Assembly: GCA_025210795.1 (NCBI GenBank)
Contig: JAOAQZ010000019.1
Span: 62,001 to 126,000, forward strand
Source: Cohaesibacter sp.
GTDB lineage: Bacteria > Pseudomonadota > Alphaproteobacteria > Rhizobiales > Cohaesibacteraceae
Length of the DNA: 64,000 nt
Direction of reading: 5' to 3'
Shown here piece after piece: positions 36,729 through 45,661 of the stretch. Position numbers and translations under genes: made by a program. Within the stretch, counting starts at the first letter, position 1. Every line of letters begins with the position of its first letter. The notes beneath the pieces were generated by a model. That model saw only the letters and a program-made list of their open reading frames with translations, was not told where the DNA came from and searched no databases.

Positions 36729-37807
36729 GAGGACAGCCCTCCAACAAGGCCAGGAATATCAAGCGGTGCAAAGCCATAATGATCGAGCCAGCGTTTGTCG
36801 CCGTTAAAGAAGGCGCGCAGATCCGGCATGCCATATTTCAGCATGGCCAGACGGTCGATGCCCATGCCCCATGCAAAGCCGGTATATTTGTCCGGATCAA
36901 GATCGCAATTGCGCAGCACATTTGGATGCACCATGCCGCAGCCCAAAATCTCCAGCCAGTCATCACCCTCGCCGATGCGCAGCTCGTTACCAACGCGCTG
37001 GCAGCCGATATCGACTTCCATGCTTGGCTCGGTGAAGGGGAAGTGCGAGGCGCGGAAGCGCATCTTGATGTCATCCACTTCAAAGAAGGCCTTGCAGAAC
37101 TCTTCCAAAACCCATTTCAGGTGACCCATATGGGCCCCTTCCTCAATCACCAGACCCTCGACCTGATGGAACATGGGGGTGTGGGTCTGATCGGAATCAC
37201 AGCGATAGGTCCGGCCCGGACAGATGACCCGGATGGGGGGCTCCTGACTGGTCATGGTGCGGATCTGTACCGGCGAGGTATGCGTGCGCAGCACCATCTG
37301 GCTGCCATCTTCCTTTTGCGGCAGGAAGAAGGTGTCATGTTCAAGGCGTGCTGGATGATCGGGGGGGAAGTTCAAAGCCGTAAAGTTATAAAAATCAGTC
37401 TCGATGTCCGGACCTTCGGCTACGGCAAAGCCCATATCGGCAAAAATAGCTGTCAGCTCTTCAGTGACCTGCGCGATAGGATGCACGCGCCCTTCCAAAG
37501 CACCGCCCAGACGGGTTGGCAGGGTCACATCGACCCGCTCGCTTAGAAGGCGGGCATTGAGGGCTTCCTCTTTCAGCACATCCTTGCGGCTTGCTATCAC
37601 ATCTGCGACACGGCTTTTAAGACCATTGAGCGCCGGACCCATTTCCTTGCGCTCTTCAGGGGTCATTTTGCCCAGGGTTTTCATCAATTCAGAGATTTTG
37701 CCCTTTTTGCCAAGCGCTGCGACGCGGACTTCTTCCAAAGCCGCTTCATCACCCGCACTGGCCACATTGGCAAGGATCTCTTGTTCCAGACTATTGAGTT
37801 CCGACAT
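36725..37807 (-). CDS. pheS: Phenylalanyl-tRNA synthetase alpha subunit
   Basis: A 360-residue class II synthetase subunit. It has an N-terminal coiled coil that binds tRNA, then class II motifs, including [37 protein letters not shown], and C-terminal [17 protein letters not shown]. The ATG at 37807 gives [12 protein letters not shown], the typical start; an in-frame codon nine residues upstream is not supported. It follows rplT with a terminator between, so pheST may have its own promoter in the about 140-bp leader. Confidence 0.97.
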   Translation of the reverse strand: MSELNSLEQEILANVASAGDEAALEEVRVAALGKKGKISELMKTLGKMTPEERKEMGPALNGLKSRVADVIASRKDVLKEEALNARLLSERVDVTLPTRLGGALEGRVHPIAQVTEELTAIFADMGFAVAEGPDIETDFYNFTALNFPPDHPARLEHDTFFLPQKEDGSQMVLRTHTSPVQIRTMTSQEPPIRVICPGRTYRCDSDQTHTPMFHQVEGLVIEEGAHMGHLKWVLEEFCKAFFEVDDIKMRFRASHFPFTEPSMEVDIGCQRVGNELRIGEGDDWLEILGCGMVHPNVLRNCDLDPDKYTGFAWGMGIDRLAMLKYGMPDLRAFFNGDKRWLDHYGFAPLDIPGLVGGLSS

Positions 37808-37945
37808 AACACATTCCGATAAGGACTGAGGCACCGGGCTTGATGCCCGGCCAATGGATCATATTGTTTGCGGTTTTAGCAGATTGGGCAGGACATACCA
37901 GCGTCTTTTCGGCCCAACGGGCCGCAAAGGGGCCAAATTGCAAAC

Positions 37946-37981
37946 AAAAAAACCCGCATCGACTGGCGACGCGGGTTTTTA
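37946..37981 (-). terminator. Intrinsic terminator between rplT and pheS
   Basis: On the minus strand AAAAACCCGC and GCGGGTTTTT form a 10-bp stem followed by a run of T. It begins about 30 bp after the rplT stop and ends about 140 bp before pheS. Confidence 0.85.
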
Positions 37982-38009
37982 AACACTGAAACCGAAATCG
38001 CGAGGCGAT

Positions 38010-38363
38010 TTAAGCGGCAGACTTGGCCTTTTCAACCAAAGCACCAAAGGCTTCTGGCTGATGGATAGCCATGTCAGACAGAACCTTACGGTCAATCTCG
38101 ATACCAGCCTTGTTCAGACCGTCGATGAAACGACCATAGGTCAAGCCCTGCTCGCGAACAGCTGCGTTAATACGCTGGATCCACAGAGAACGGAAATTCC
38201 GCTTCCGGGTCTTACGGTCGCGATAAGCGTACTGACCGGCTTTTTCAACCGCCTGTTTGGCTACACGGATTGTGCTCTTACGACGGCCATAATAACCTTT
38301 GGCAGCCTTGAGAACTTTTTTGTGACGGGCGTGGGCGGTTACACCGCGTTTTACACGTGACAT
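38010..38363 (-). CDS. rplT: 50S ribosomal protein L20
   Basis: A 117-residue basic protein of exact family length. [39 protein letters not shown] and [19 protein letters not shown] are L20 signatures. L20 binds 23S rRNA early in assembly and can repress its own operon in many bacteria. rpmI lies 33 bp upstream in the same direction. Confidence 0.98.
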   Translation of the reverse strand: MSRVKRGVTAHARHKKVLKAAKGYYGRRKSTIRVAKQAVEKAGQYAYRDRKTRKRNFRSLWIQRINAAVREQGLTYGRFIDGLNKAGIEIDRKVLSDMAIHQPEAFGALVEKAKSAA

Positions 38364-38396
38364 ATCAGATACTCCTAGAAAGAATGCGCTCAGTTC

Positions 38397-38594
38397 TTAT
38401 GCGTAAGGCAGGAACTGTTTGACGATTTTGGCATCCTGGTCTTTGAGTGTGGTCGTACCACGAGCAGAACGGATGAATTTGGTTGTGCGCTTGATCATGC
38501 CGTGGCGCTTGCCTGCCTGACCTGCACGAACTTTACCGGTGCCGGTAAGTTTAAAGCGCTTTTTAGCGCCGGATTTTGTCTTCAGCTTGGGCAT
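38397..38594 (-). CDS. rpmI: 50S ribosomal protein L35
   Basis: A 65-residue basic protein. [20 protein letters not shown] and [18 protein letters not shown] define L35. The ATG at 38594 was chosen because homology starts there and GGAG precedes it; the frame is open 19 codons upstream. It lies between infC and rplT in the classic order. Confidence 0.97.
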   Translation of the reverse strand: MPKLKTKSGAKKRFKLTGTGKVRAGQAGKRHGMIKRTTKFIRSARGTTTLKDQDAKIVKQFLPYA

Positions 38595-38811
38595 TTTGCT
38601 CTCCTGAATCCAACTGGATTTGTTTCTTCTACTGCTCGAGGCTTGATCCAATCCCCTGATTGAGGGTCATTCATCAAGTCCCGGACTGAGCATTCTGACT
38701 CACCACGGCATGCCCTTACACAAAGCCGGATGAGCCGAGACTGGCGGGTTATAGCGAGAGGCGCTTTGACAATCAAGAGCAAAAGGCGAAGAATCTTGCC
38801 CTTAATCATGC

Positions 38812-38838
38812 AAAAACCCGAGTCTATGCCCGGGTTTT
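38812..38838 (-). terminator. Terminator between infC and rpmI
   Basis: On the minus strand AAAACCCG and CGGGTTTTTG flank a 10-nt loop, about 30 bp after the infC stop. It could reduce read-through into rpmI-rplT, or be the site of L20-type control. Confidence 0.65.
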
Positions 38839-38867
38839 CAAACTTGTCAGAAAGCCAAATGCCGATT

Positions 38868-39407
38868 TTATGATTTTGGTGCCAAAATCATGATCATCTG
38901 GCGGCCTTCCAATTTGGGCTCCAGCTCAACCTTGGTGCGATCGACCAGTTCAGCTTTTACCTTTTGCAGCAATTCCATGCCCAGATTCTGGTGGGCCATT
39001 TCACGGCCGCGGAACCGCAAGGTGAATTTGACCTTATCGCCGCTATCAAGAAAACGGTTGGCGTTGCGCAATTTGACTTCATAGTCATGGGTGTCGATGT
39101 TAGGACGCATTTTTACTTCCTTCACATCAACAACTTTTTGCTTTTTGCGCGCTTCAGCCGCTTTCTTCTGGGCCTGATATTTATACCGGCCATAATCCAT
39201 GATCTTGCAGACCGGTGGCTTCGCATTTGGAGAGATCTCTACGAGATCCAGACCTGCCTCTTGAGCCATATCCAGCGCTTGTCTGGTTGGTGTCTCACCA
39301 TGGTTGGTTCCCTCATCATCGATGAGCTGAACTGTGTCTACACGGATTTGATTGTTTGTGCGCGGTCCCGTTTCCCGGGTTGGCTGCGCTCGATACGGAC
39401 GGCGAAT
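38868..39407 (-). CDS. infC: Translation initiation factor IF-3 with ATT start codon
   Basis: A 179-residue IF-3. The N-domain has [20 protein letters not shown], the linker [12 protein letters not shown], and the C-domain [21 protein letters not shown]-3 binds the 30S subunit and checks the initiator tRNA and start codon. There is no ATG, GTG or TTG before the conserved N-terminus. The ATT at 39407 gives [19 protein letters not shown] and has TAGGAG with 9-nt spacing (39417-39422). An ATT start matches the known self-limiting control of infC in other bacteria. An annotation starting at the internal ATG 39269 would lose 46 residues of the N-domain. Confidence 0.93.
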   Translation of the reverse strand: MRRPYRAQPTRETGPRTNNQIRVDTVQLIDDEGTNHGETPTRQALDMAQEAGLDLVEISPNAKPPVCKIMDYGRYKYQAQKKAAEARKKQKVVDVKEVKMRPNIDTHDYEVKLRNANRFLDSGDKVKFTLRFRGREMAHQNLGMELLQKVKAELVDRTKVELEPKLEGRQMIMILAPKS

Positions 39408-39422
39408 GGTCGTAATCTCCTA
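39405..39422 (-). promoter_or_regulatory. infC ribosome binding site and ATT start
   Basis: TAGGAG (complement of 39417-39422), a 9-nt spacer and ATT (complement of 39405-39407). The strong Shine-Dalgarno paired with a poor start codon fits IF-3 autoregulation: high IF-3 disfavours initiation at ATT. Confidence 0.8.
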
Positions 39423-39582
39423 AATAATTGTCGAAAAGGTTCGAGTTCCCTACATATGCCCCAGAGGACGCCTGCTTGCAAGCCCCTGTCTGATACCCAT
39501 AGGCCACAAGTCTTGAGAAATCCTTGTTCTATCAACAAGTCCTCGCCGGTTTATGTCGCTATATCGGGCAATCTACTTAACT

Positions 39583-40764
39583 CTAGCCCTTACCCGCCAA
39601 GTCAGTGCCCAATAATTGATCATAAATGGCAAGAGTTTGCTGCCCCATGGAGGAAAGCGAGAAGCAATTCTCAACCCGCGCACGGGCAATGGGCTTCATT
39701 GCCTCCGTTTCCGCAGCCGGTTTTGCCAGCATCTGGGCAATGGTTGCTTGCCAGCCTGCGCCATTCCCATGGGGGATGACTTTGCCGATCCAGCCTGCTT
39801 CCCCAACCCCATCAGGGCAAGCGGTTACTTCAGGCTGTGCGCCTAGGTCTCCCACCAGCACCGGCACGCCCATCGCAAGGCTCTCTGCTGCCGAGCGCCC
39901 AAAAGTCTCGGCATCTTGGGAGGGCACGATTGTCAGATCAGCGACGCTATAAGCTGCAGGCATATCGGAACAATGCCCCACTCGCTTGACGCAAGAGGCA
40001 AGATCATGCTGCGCTATAAGCCCATCAAGCTCGGCAACATAGCTTTCGCGTCCCTGATCATCGCCGATCAGAACAAGCTGGAAAGACAGACCCTGCTGCT
40101 TCAGAGCCCCCATAATGGGCAGGATGAAACTTTGGCCTTTCCAGCGGGTAAGGCGAGAGGGCAGCAGAAGGAGCGGGCGATCATCTACCCCCCACTGAGC
40201 CAGAAGCGCTTGCTTGCGCTCGGGTACTATCCTTTGCGGATCAAAGGCCTTCATATCAATGCCGCGATAGACGACGGTCAGTCGCTCTCTAGCGTCGGGG
40301 TTCCGGCCTGCAACCAGATCTTGGGTATAGCGCGAATTGGCAATGACCACATCTCCCTTGGCCATCACCGAATTATAAAAGGCCTTGATCCGCCCCTTTT
40401 GGCTGTAAGCCCCGTGATAGGTGGTCACAAACGGCACACCGGCACGGCGCGCTGCAAGATAGGCCGACCATGCAGGAGCGCGCGAGCGGGCGTGGACCAG
40501 ATCCACCCCCTGCTTGCGGATCATTTGCTCAATCACCCGTACATTTGAAAACAAAATCTTGAAAGGGTTTTTCGTGCGCCCCTCAAAGGGCAGTAATTTG
40601 CCACCCATTTCCTCAAGCTGTGTCGTAAGGCGTCCACTTTCGGCAGCTACCAGAGCACGCCCCCCTGCCGATATCAGGCTTTGCGCAATATCCACTGTTC
40701 CGCGCTCCACCCCACCGGAATCCAGCCAAGGGAGAACTTGCAATATGGTTGGGGCTTTTTTCAT
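39583..40764 (-). CDS. Glycosyltransferase family 4
   Basis: A 393-residue GT-B glycosyltransferase. The N-terminal TILQVLPWLDSGGVERGTVDI has the acceptor-side glycine loop, and the C-terminal half has LLLPSRLTRWKGQSFIL and a donor site with FGRSAAESLAMGVPVLVGD. The ATG at 40764 is preferred; an open frame 17 codons upstream has no homology. This type is common in alphaproteobacterial lipopolysaccharide core or O-chain synthesis. It sits directly upstream of infC rather than in a polysaccharide cluster. The sugar specificity is unknown. Confidence 0.9.
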   Translation of the reverse strand: MKKAPTILQVLPWLDSGGVERGTVDIAQSLISAGGRALVAAESGRLTTQLEEMGGKLLPFEGRTKNPFKILFSNVRVIEQMIRKQGVDLVHARSRAPAWSAYLAARRAGVPFVTTYHGAYSQKGRIKAFYNSVMAKGDVVIANSRYTQDLVAGRNPDARERLTVVYRGIDMKAFDPQRIVPERKQALLAQWGVDDRPLLLLPSRLTRWKGQSFILPIMGALKQQGLSFQLVLIGDDQGRESYVAELDGLIAQHDLASCVKRVGHCSDMPAAYSVADLTIVPSQDAETFGRSAAESLAMGVPVLVGDLGAQPEVTACPDGVGEAGWIGKVIPHGNGAGWQATIAQMLAKPAAETEAMKPIARARVENCFSLSSMGQQTLAIYDQLLGTDLAGKG

Positions 40765-40891
40765 GCTACATGCCTTAACAAAGGAGCGACTCACATTCAG
40801 GGGTCCATAACCCAAACTCTTTTGGTGCCTTTAGTGTCTTAATCGCAAGATACGGAAGAAGAGGCGCACCAATCATGTATGGAGACATAGA

Positions 40892-41665
40892 ATGACTGCC
40901 AATCAGATGCAAACCCTCGTTGTTGGTGATCGGGATATCAAGGTCAAACAACGCCCGGCAAACAAGGCGGGTAGCACCGGTATATTCTGGATGGGGGGCT
41001 ATAAGTCTGATATGGAAGGCTCCAAGGTGCTGGCGCTGGATGAATGGGCAGAGAAAACAGGCAATAGCTGCACCCGCTATGATTATTCCGGCCATGGCGT
41101 GTCTGGCGGGGCCTTTACCGATGGCACCATTTCCAAATGGCTGGAGGAAAGCCTTGCAGTCTTTGAAGAAAAGACCGAAGGCAAGCAACTTGTCATCGGC
41201 TCTTCCATGGGCGGCTGGCTGGCCTTGCTGCTCACTTGTGCTCATATCGCCAAGGTTGGGGTGGAGAAGAGCCGGATTTCAGGCCTTATCCTGATTGCCC
41301 CTGCTATCGATATGACCAAGGAGCTGATGTGGGATAAGTTTGACGAAACCATCCGCCAGACCCTTCAAGAAACCGGTATTTACGAACAGCCAAGCGACTA
41401 TGACGAGCCATACCAGATTACCCGCGCCCTGATCGAAGATGGCAAATCCCACCTCTTTGGTGATCAACTTATTGAAACCGGCTGCCCTGTTCATATTCTG
41501 CAAGGGGTGCTGGATGATGCTGTGCCATGGCAAATGGCCGTTGACCTTGTCTCGCGCCTCGCCCGTGACGATGTGCGCCTTACTCTTGTTAAAGACGGTG
41601 ATCACCGCCTGTCCCGCGACGAAGATCTAGCCCGCCTCATTCAGACGGTTGAGGAGATGGTTTAG
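40892..41665 (+). CDS. Alpha/beta hydrolase (serine hydrolase)
   Basis: A 257-residue alpha/beta hydrolase. The nucleophile elbow is GSSMGGW, with DYSGHGVSGGAF before it and a final His in KDGDHRLSRDED. A likely Asp lies in LQGVLDDAVPW. There is no signal peptide, so it is cytoplasmic. It resembles the palmitoyl-protein thioesterase/ABHD10-like group of alphaproteobacteria. The last 29 bp overlap the 3' end of the convergent nucleotidase gene. Confidence 0.88.
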   Translation: MTANQMQTLVVGDRDIKVKQRPANKAGSTGIFWMGGYKSDMEGSKVLALDEWAEKTGNSCTRYDYSGHGVSGGAFTDGTISKWLEESLAVFEEKTEGKQLVIGSSMGGWLALLLTCAHIAKVGVEKSRISGLILIAPAIDMTKELMWDKFDETIRQTLQETGIYEQPSDYDEPYQITRALIEDGKSHLFGDQLIETGCPVHILQGVLDDAVPWQMAVDLVSRLARDDVRLTLVKDGDHRLSRDEDLARLIQTVEEMV

Positions 41666-42593
41666 AAGGCAACTGGTTTGCTATTCCAAATGGAATGTGA
41701 ACCAGAGCAACCCCACTTACATCTTTCGCGAGGTGATCCTTCTGGTCGTCAAAGAACATATGGGGTCGAAAGACTTCCAGAATTCGCCGTTTTTCCATAC
41801 CGCCGAGGAAAAATGTTTCATCAGGGCTTACTCCCCATTTTTCGAGGGTGGTAATGACCCGTTCATGTGATGGAGCATTCCTTGCGGTAATAATAGCGGT
41901 ACGCAAACATCGCCGATAGTTTTGATCTTTCGCAGCGAGTTCATCTTCCAATTTTTGTAGCCCAGATATTTTATGAAAAAGCTCTGCCAAAGGACCACCC
42001 TTGTGGGGAATATTGACCATTGCCTGCTCATGTTCGTGAAAAGTTGCAAGATCAGTTTGTTTGACAATTTTCTCCGAGCCGTCATCAGCGATCACCCCGT
42101 CAAAATCAAAGGCAATTCGCAATTCTCCACTTTTGTCATCAATCACACTGCCGGAAGGTAAAACCAGTCCAGCAGGATGCCCAGAATCGTTTGCATTTTT
42201 CACGTCTTTTTCATTTGCCGATAAAAATAGAGAAGCATTAAACGCGGGAATATATTCGTAAGGTGACTTCCCTTCGACAAAAGCTGCGCGGGTAATATCC
42301 AGTCCATATTTCTGAATTGACCGGAAGACCCTCTTCCCTGTGGCCGCAGAGTTTTTAGAAAGCAGGATGACTTCGACAGGAGAGCGTTCGCCAAATTTCT
42401 TATTCATGTCCAGAAAGCGCTTGATGAAAGGGAATGCGACCCCTTTCTTCAGCACTCTATCAAGATTCTTCTCTTGATATTTTTTGTAGGCTTTCTTTCC
42501 CTTTTTGCGAAACACTTTATCTGACTTTGTGAGATCAAATAAAGCGCTCGAAGACACGGCAATTACGAGCTTTTTCTCAATTGGGTAAGGCAT
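41637..42593 (-). CDS. 5'-nucleotidase (cytosolic type I-like, HAD fold)
   Basis: A 318-residue protein resembling the 5'-nucleotidase family PF06189. It begins with LVIAVSSSALFDLTKSD, has IRIAFDFDGVIADD-like sequence in the middle with the nucleophile pair DFDGV, then TAIITARNAPSHERVI and a metal-binding FFDDQKDHL. It would dephosphorylate nucleoside 5'-monophosphates. Many lysines in the first 50 residues are normal for this family. It overlaps the convergent hydrolase gene by 29 bp. Confidence 0.85.
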   Translation of the reverse strand: MPYPIEKKLVIAVSSSALFDLTKSDKVFRKKGKKAYKKYQEKNLDRVLKKGVAFPFIKRFLDMNKKFGERSPVEVILLSKNSAATGKRVFRSIQKYGLDITRAAFVEGKSPYEYIPAFNASLFLSANEKDVKNANDSGHPAGLVLPSGSVIDDKSGELRIAFDFDGVIADDGSEKIVKQTDLATFHEHEQAMVNIPHKGGPLAELFHKISGLQKLEDELAAKDQNYRRCLRTAIITARNAPSHERVITTLEKWGVSPDETFFLGGMEKRRILEVFRPHMFFDDQKDHLAKDVSGVALVHIPFGIANQLPSKPSPQPSE

Positions 42594-42824
42594 AAAATTC
42601 CATATTCTACTATTTTAAGATCTATCTATGTAGTTTGAAAAATCATTCAATATCTAGTTCAAAATTGACAAAATCTCTCGACGATCATTTCCAAAGATCA
42701 ATCTGGCGGGGCGCACCGTTAGGTAATTTCTGCAACTTGAGAAGAGCGGACAAAGCTGGTCATATTCTCTCACATGCTGCAAGGCCCATCTGGATGGATA
42801 GGCGAGAGAAGAGGGAGAGCAGAT

Positions 42825-43601
42825 ATGGATGCGCAAGAGAAGGTTCAATTTGAAGAGCGGGGCGGTATTGCCATTATCAGCCTGAACCGACCCGCCCAGC
42901 GCAATGCGCTGGATGGGGAGACTTCCGACCAATTGCGCGCAGCCATTGACCGTCTTGAGCGGGAAGATCATCTGCGGGTCGGGATTTTGCGCGGCAATGG
43001 CCCGGTTTTTTGTGCGGGGCTTGATCTAAACACCATTGCCAACAATCAGGCAGATGAGGTTCTGTTCGGTCCGGACCGCTTTGGCGGACTGGTTAGCCGT
43101 ACGCGCTCCAAGCCGCTGATTGCAGCGGTTCAAAAGGCTGCGCTTGCTGGCGGATTTGAACTGGCGCTTGCCTGTGATCTGATTGTTGCCAGCAAAGAGG
43201 CCATTTTTGGCCTGCCAGAGAGCAAACGCGGCCTTGTTGCAGGCGGTGGCGGCGCTATTCGCATGGCTCAATCCTTGCCCAAAGTGATCGCCAACGAGAT
43301 TTTGCTGCTGGGCGAGCCTTTTGGCGCGGAAGACGCCAAAAAGATGGGGCTGATCAATCGAGTGGTTGAGGCGGGTGATCTTGAAAAGGCGAGCCTTGAT
43401 TTGGCTGAGGCCATAACAAAAAATGCGCCGCTTTCCATTCGGGCCAGTCTTGAGCTTTCCCGCTCTTGCTGGGAGGGAAGCGAAGAGGAAAGCTGGCAAC
43501 TTAATGATCGGCTTCTTAAAAGTCTGATCGATTCAGAAGATGCTGCTGAAGGGGCCGTTGCCTTTAAGGAAAAACGGCCTGCTGTTTGGCAAAATCGGTA
43601 G
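42825..43601 (+). CDS. Enoyl-CoA hydratase/isomerase family protein
   Basis: A 258-residue crotonase. The oxyanion-hole segments FCAGLDLN and AALAGGFELALACD and the substrate region FGLPESKRGLVAGGGGAIRM are present. GAGGGAG lies 7 to 8 nt before ATG 42825, which is preferred to an in-frame upstream codon. It acts on an acyl-CoA in the cytoplasm, but the sequence does not say whether it hydrates or isomerises. It stands alone before dsdA. Confidence 0.9.
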   Translation: MDAQEKVQFEERGGIAIISLNRPAQRNALDGETSDQLRAAIDRLEREDHLRVGILRGNGPVFCAGLDLNTIANNQADEVLFGPDRFGGLVSRTRSKPLIAAVQKAALAGGFELALACDLIVASKEAIFGLPESKRGLVAGGGGAIRMAQSLPKVIANEILLLGEPFGAEDAKKMGLINRVVEAGDLEKASLDLAEAITKNAPLSIRASLELSRSCWEGSEEESWQLNDRLLKSLIDSEDAAEGAVAFKEKRPAVWQNR

Positions 43602-43733
43602 ATTGCCGCTTCTGTTCTGCACATTTCCAAGGATCTGAAAAGCATAATTTAATGATTGTTTTCAGCGCCAATCCGGCTCTAAAGTGATGGGTTCTTGACC
43701 CAACCATCCATCAAAATTTGAACGGATCGCAAG

Positions 43734-45077
43734 ATGACGGACAATCAGGCTTTTCTCGCCCGCCTTAAGGCCTCTCAGCCGGTAGTATGGATCAATTCCC
43801 GCCAAAAGCCGAGCGATCAGGCCTTGCGTGATTGCCATGCCGATCTGGGTCTCGGATTTGAGGATGTCATCAAGGCTTGTGACAATTGGCAGGCCTTGGC
43901 ACCGCTGCTTGCAAAGATTTTCCCGCAATTAGAAGCGACAGGAGGCCGGATCGATTCGCCCCTTTTGCCTGTCCCTCAACTGCAAAAAGCGCTTGGGCAG
44001 AAGGCAAAAGGACAGGAAAACGAACAGATCGGGCATTATCTTCTTAAAGCCGATCATGCCTTGCCTGTTGCGGGATCGGTCAAGGCACGCGGCGGCATTT
44101 ATGAAGTTTGCATGCATGCCTGGTCTCTTGCCACCGAGCTAGGATTAATGTCCGCTAAAGACGATCCAATCACCCTTGCCGATGAGGCTATCCGGCAGCA
44201 TTTTTCCAATTATGTGATTGCGGTGGGCAGCACGGGCAATCTGGGCCTTAGTGTTGGCCTTGCAGCCCGCGCGCTCGGCTTCAAAGCTGTGGTACATATG
44301 TCATCTGACGCCAAGGCATGGAAGGTCAAGCGGCTTGAGGATAACGGCGTTGAGGTTATCCAGCATGATGCCGATTACGGCAAGGCGGTGGGTGCTGCCC
44401 GTATTGCGGCTGCGCCAGATCCAAATATCTATTTTGTCGATGATGAATGCTCGCAATTGCTCTTCTTTGGCTATAGCGCTGCGGCCGTGTCGCTTAAAAA
44501 ACAACTGGCCGATCAGGGACGGGTCGTGAGCCAAGACCATCCGCTCTTTCTTTATTTGCCTTGTGGTATTGGTGGCGCGCCGGGCGGGGTGGCCTTTGGC
44601 GTCAAGTATCTGTTTGGCGATCATGCCCACTGTTTTTTTGTTGAACCGGTAGAGGCCCCTTGTGCTCTTGTTCAATTGATGTCCGGACTTGAAAAGCCGG
44701 TCACCGTCTATGATTTTGGCCTTACGAACAAAACCGAAGCCGATGGCATGGCTGTGGCCGAAGTTTCCCATTTTGTGGCAAAGGTGATGGAGCCTATGCT
44801 GAGCGGTGTTATCACCGCAAAGGATGAGGATTTGCTGCGCTTTGTGGCGCTTGCTCACGATCATGAGGGGCTCAAACTTGAACCATCAGCCGCTGCCGGA
44901 CTTGGCTGCCCGCAGGCCCTGTTTGAGAGCCAAGAGGGGCAGGCTTATCTTGCAAAGCATGGATTGAGCGACAACCTTGGCAATGCTCATCACATCATCT
45001 GGGCGACGGGCGGCAGCTTGGTGCCGCAAGAGCAATTTGAGCGCTTTCTTGAAAAGGGCCGTGCTTTTCTAGACTGA
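43734..45077 (+). CDS. dsdA: D-serine ammonia-lyase (D-serine dehydratase)
   Basis: A 447-residue PLP enzyme that converts D-serine to pyruvate and ammonia. Lys117 in GSVKARGGIYE binds PLP, and AVGSTGNLGLSVG holds the phosphate. LPCGIGGAPGGVAFG is the typical downstream motif. The length matches DsdA. Neither the regulator dsdC nor the permease dsdX is adjacent, so control is unknown. It may detoxify D-serine rather than serve as a dedicated catabolic pathway. Confidence 0.95.
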   Translation: MTDNQAFLARLKASQPVVWINSRQKPSDQALRDCHADLGLGFEDVIKACDNWQALAPLLAKIFPQLEATGGRIDSPLLPVPQLQKALGQKAKGQENEQIGHYLLKADHALPVAGSVKARGGIYEVCMHAWSLATELGLMSAKDDPITLADEAIRQHFSNYVIAVGSTGNLGLSVGLAARALGFKAVVHMSSDAKAWKVKRLEDNGVEVIQHDADYGKAVGAARIAAAPDPNIYFVDDECSQLLFFGYSAAAVSLKKQLADQGRVVSQDHPLFLYLPCGIGGAPGGVAFGVKYLFGDHAHCFFVEPVEAPCALVQLMSGLEKPVTVYDFGLTNKTEADGMAVAEVSHFVAKVMEPMLSGVITAKDEDLLRFVALAHDHEGLKLEPSAAAGLGCPQALFESQEGQAYLAKHGLSDNLGNAHHIIWATGGSLVPQEQFERFLEKGRAFLD

Positions 45078-45139
45078 TGTTTGAAGGAAGAGCCTGACCA
45101 TCAAGCCTGATCCCGGTTGAAGCACAGTTCAGGCCCAAC

Positions 45140-45526
45140 TCAATCCCAGTCGAGTCCCAGTTCTTTTTGAAGCTTTTTGGTCAATTTGCGGCCAATAATC
45201 TCGTGTGCTGCATCAATATGAAGGCGGATATCTTCATCCTCCATCGCCGCGGGCGTCTCTAGCTGCACCCATTTGGCGCGGGCAAGATAGGGGGCGGGGA
45301 TGATGCCCTCTTGTTCGGTTAGAACCTCATAGGCCAGCTCGGAGCATTTAAAGCTGAATTTGGGCGTAATGATCCCGTCAGGGTCCGGCTTTGCATCCTC
45401 TCCCCAATTGGAGCAGATGGCAAAAATTTTGCCTCCAACCTTCCAGACCGACGCCCCGCCCCACTGGATGACATGACTTGTGGCCTGCAAGCTGGCGCAA
45501 TAGCGATCAAACTCATCTCGGGTCAT
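45140..45526 (-). CDS. MmcQ/YjbR family protein
   Basis: A 128-residue small protein with the CyaY/YjbR-like fold, recognised by WGGASVWKVGGKIFAI, FKCSELAYEVL and APYLARAKWVQLE. Members are called DNA-binding by fold, but the role is not established. It is convergent with dsdA and has its own start with no clear operon partner. Confidence 0.85.
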   Translation of the reverse strand: MTRDEFDRYCASLQATSHVIQWGGASVWKVGGKIFAICSNWGEDAKPDPDGIITPKFSFKCSELAYEVLTEQEGIIPAPYLARAKWVQLETPAAMEDEDIRLHIDAAHEIIGRKLTKKLQKELGLDWD

Positions 45527-45661
45527 GCCATGTCTCCTTTTTGCTTTTGCGCTCTCGTAAGGAGGAAAATCGCGACAATGTGGTGCATTTTCAAGATTTT
45601 ACGACGTAGTGAGAGCGCAAGACTGTCCTCGCAGAATGCACAAAATTAATGGGTCCTGACC

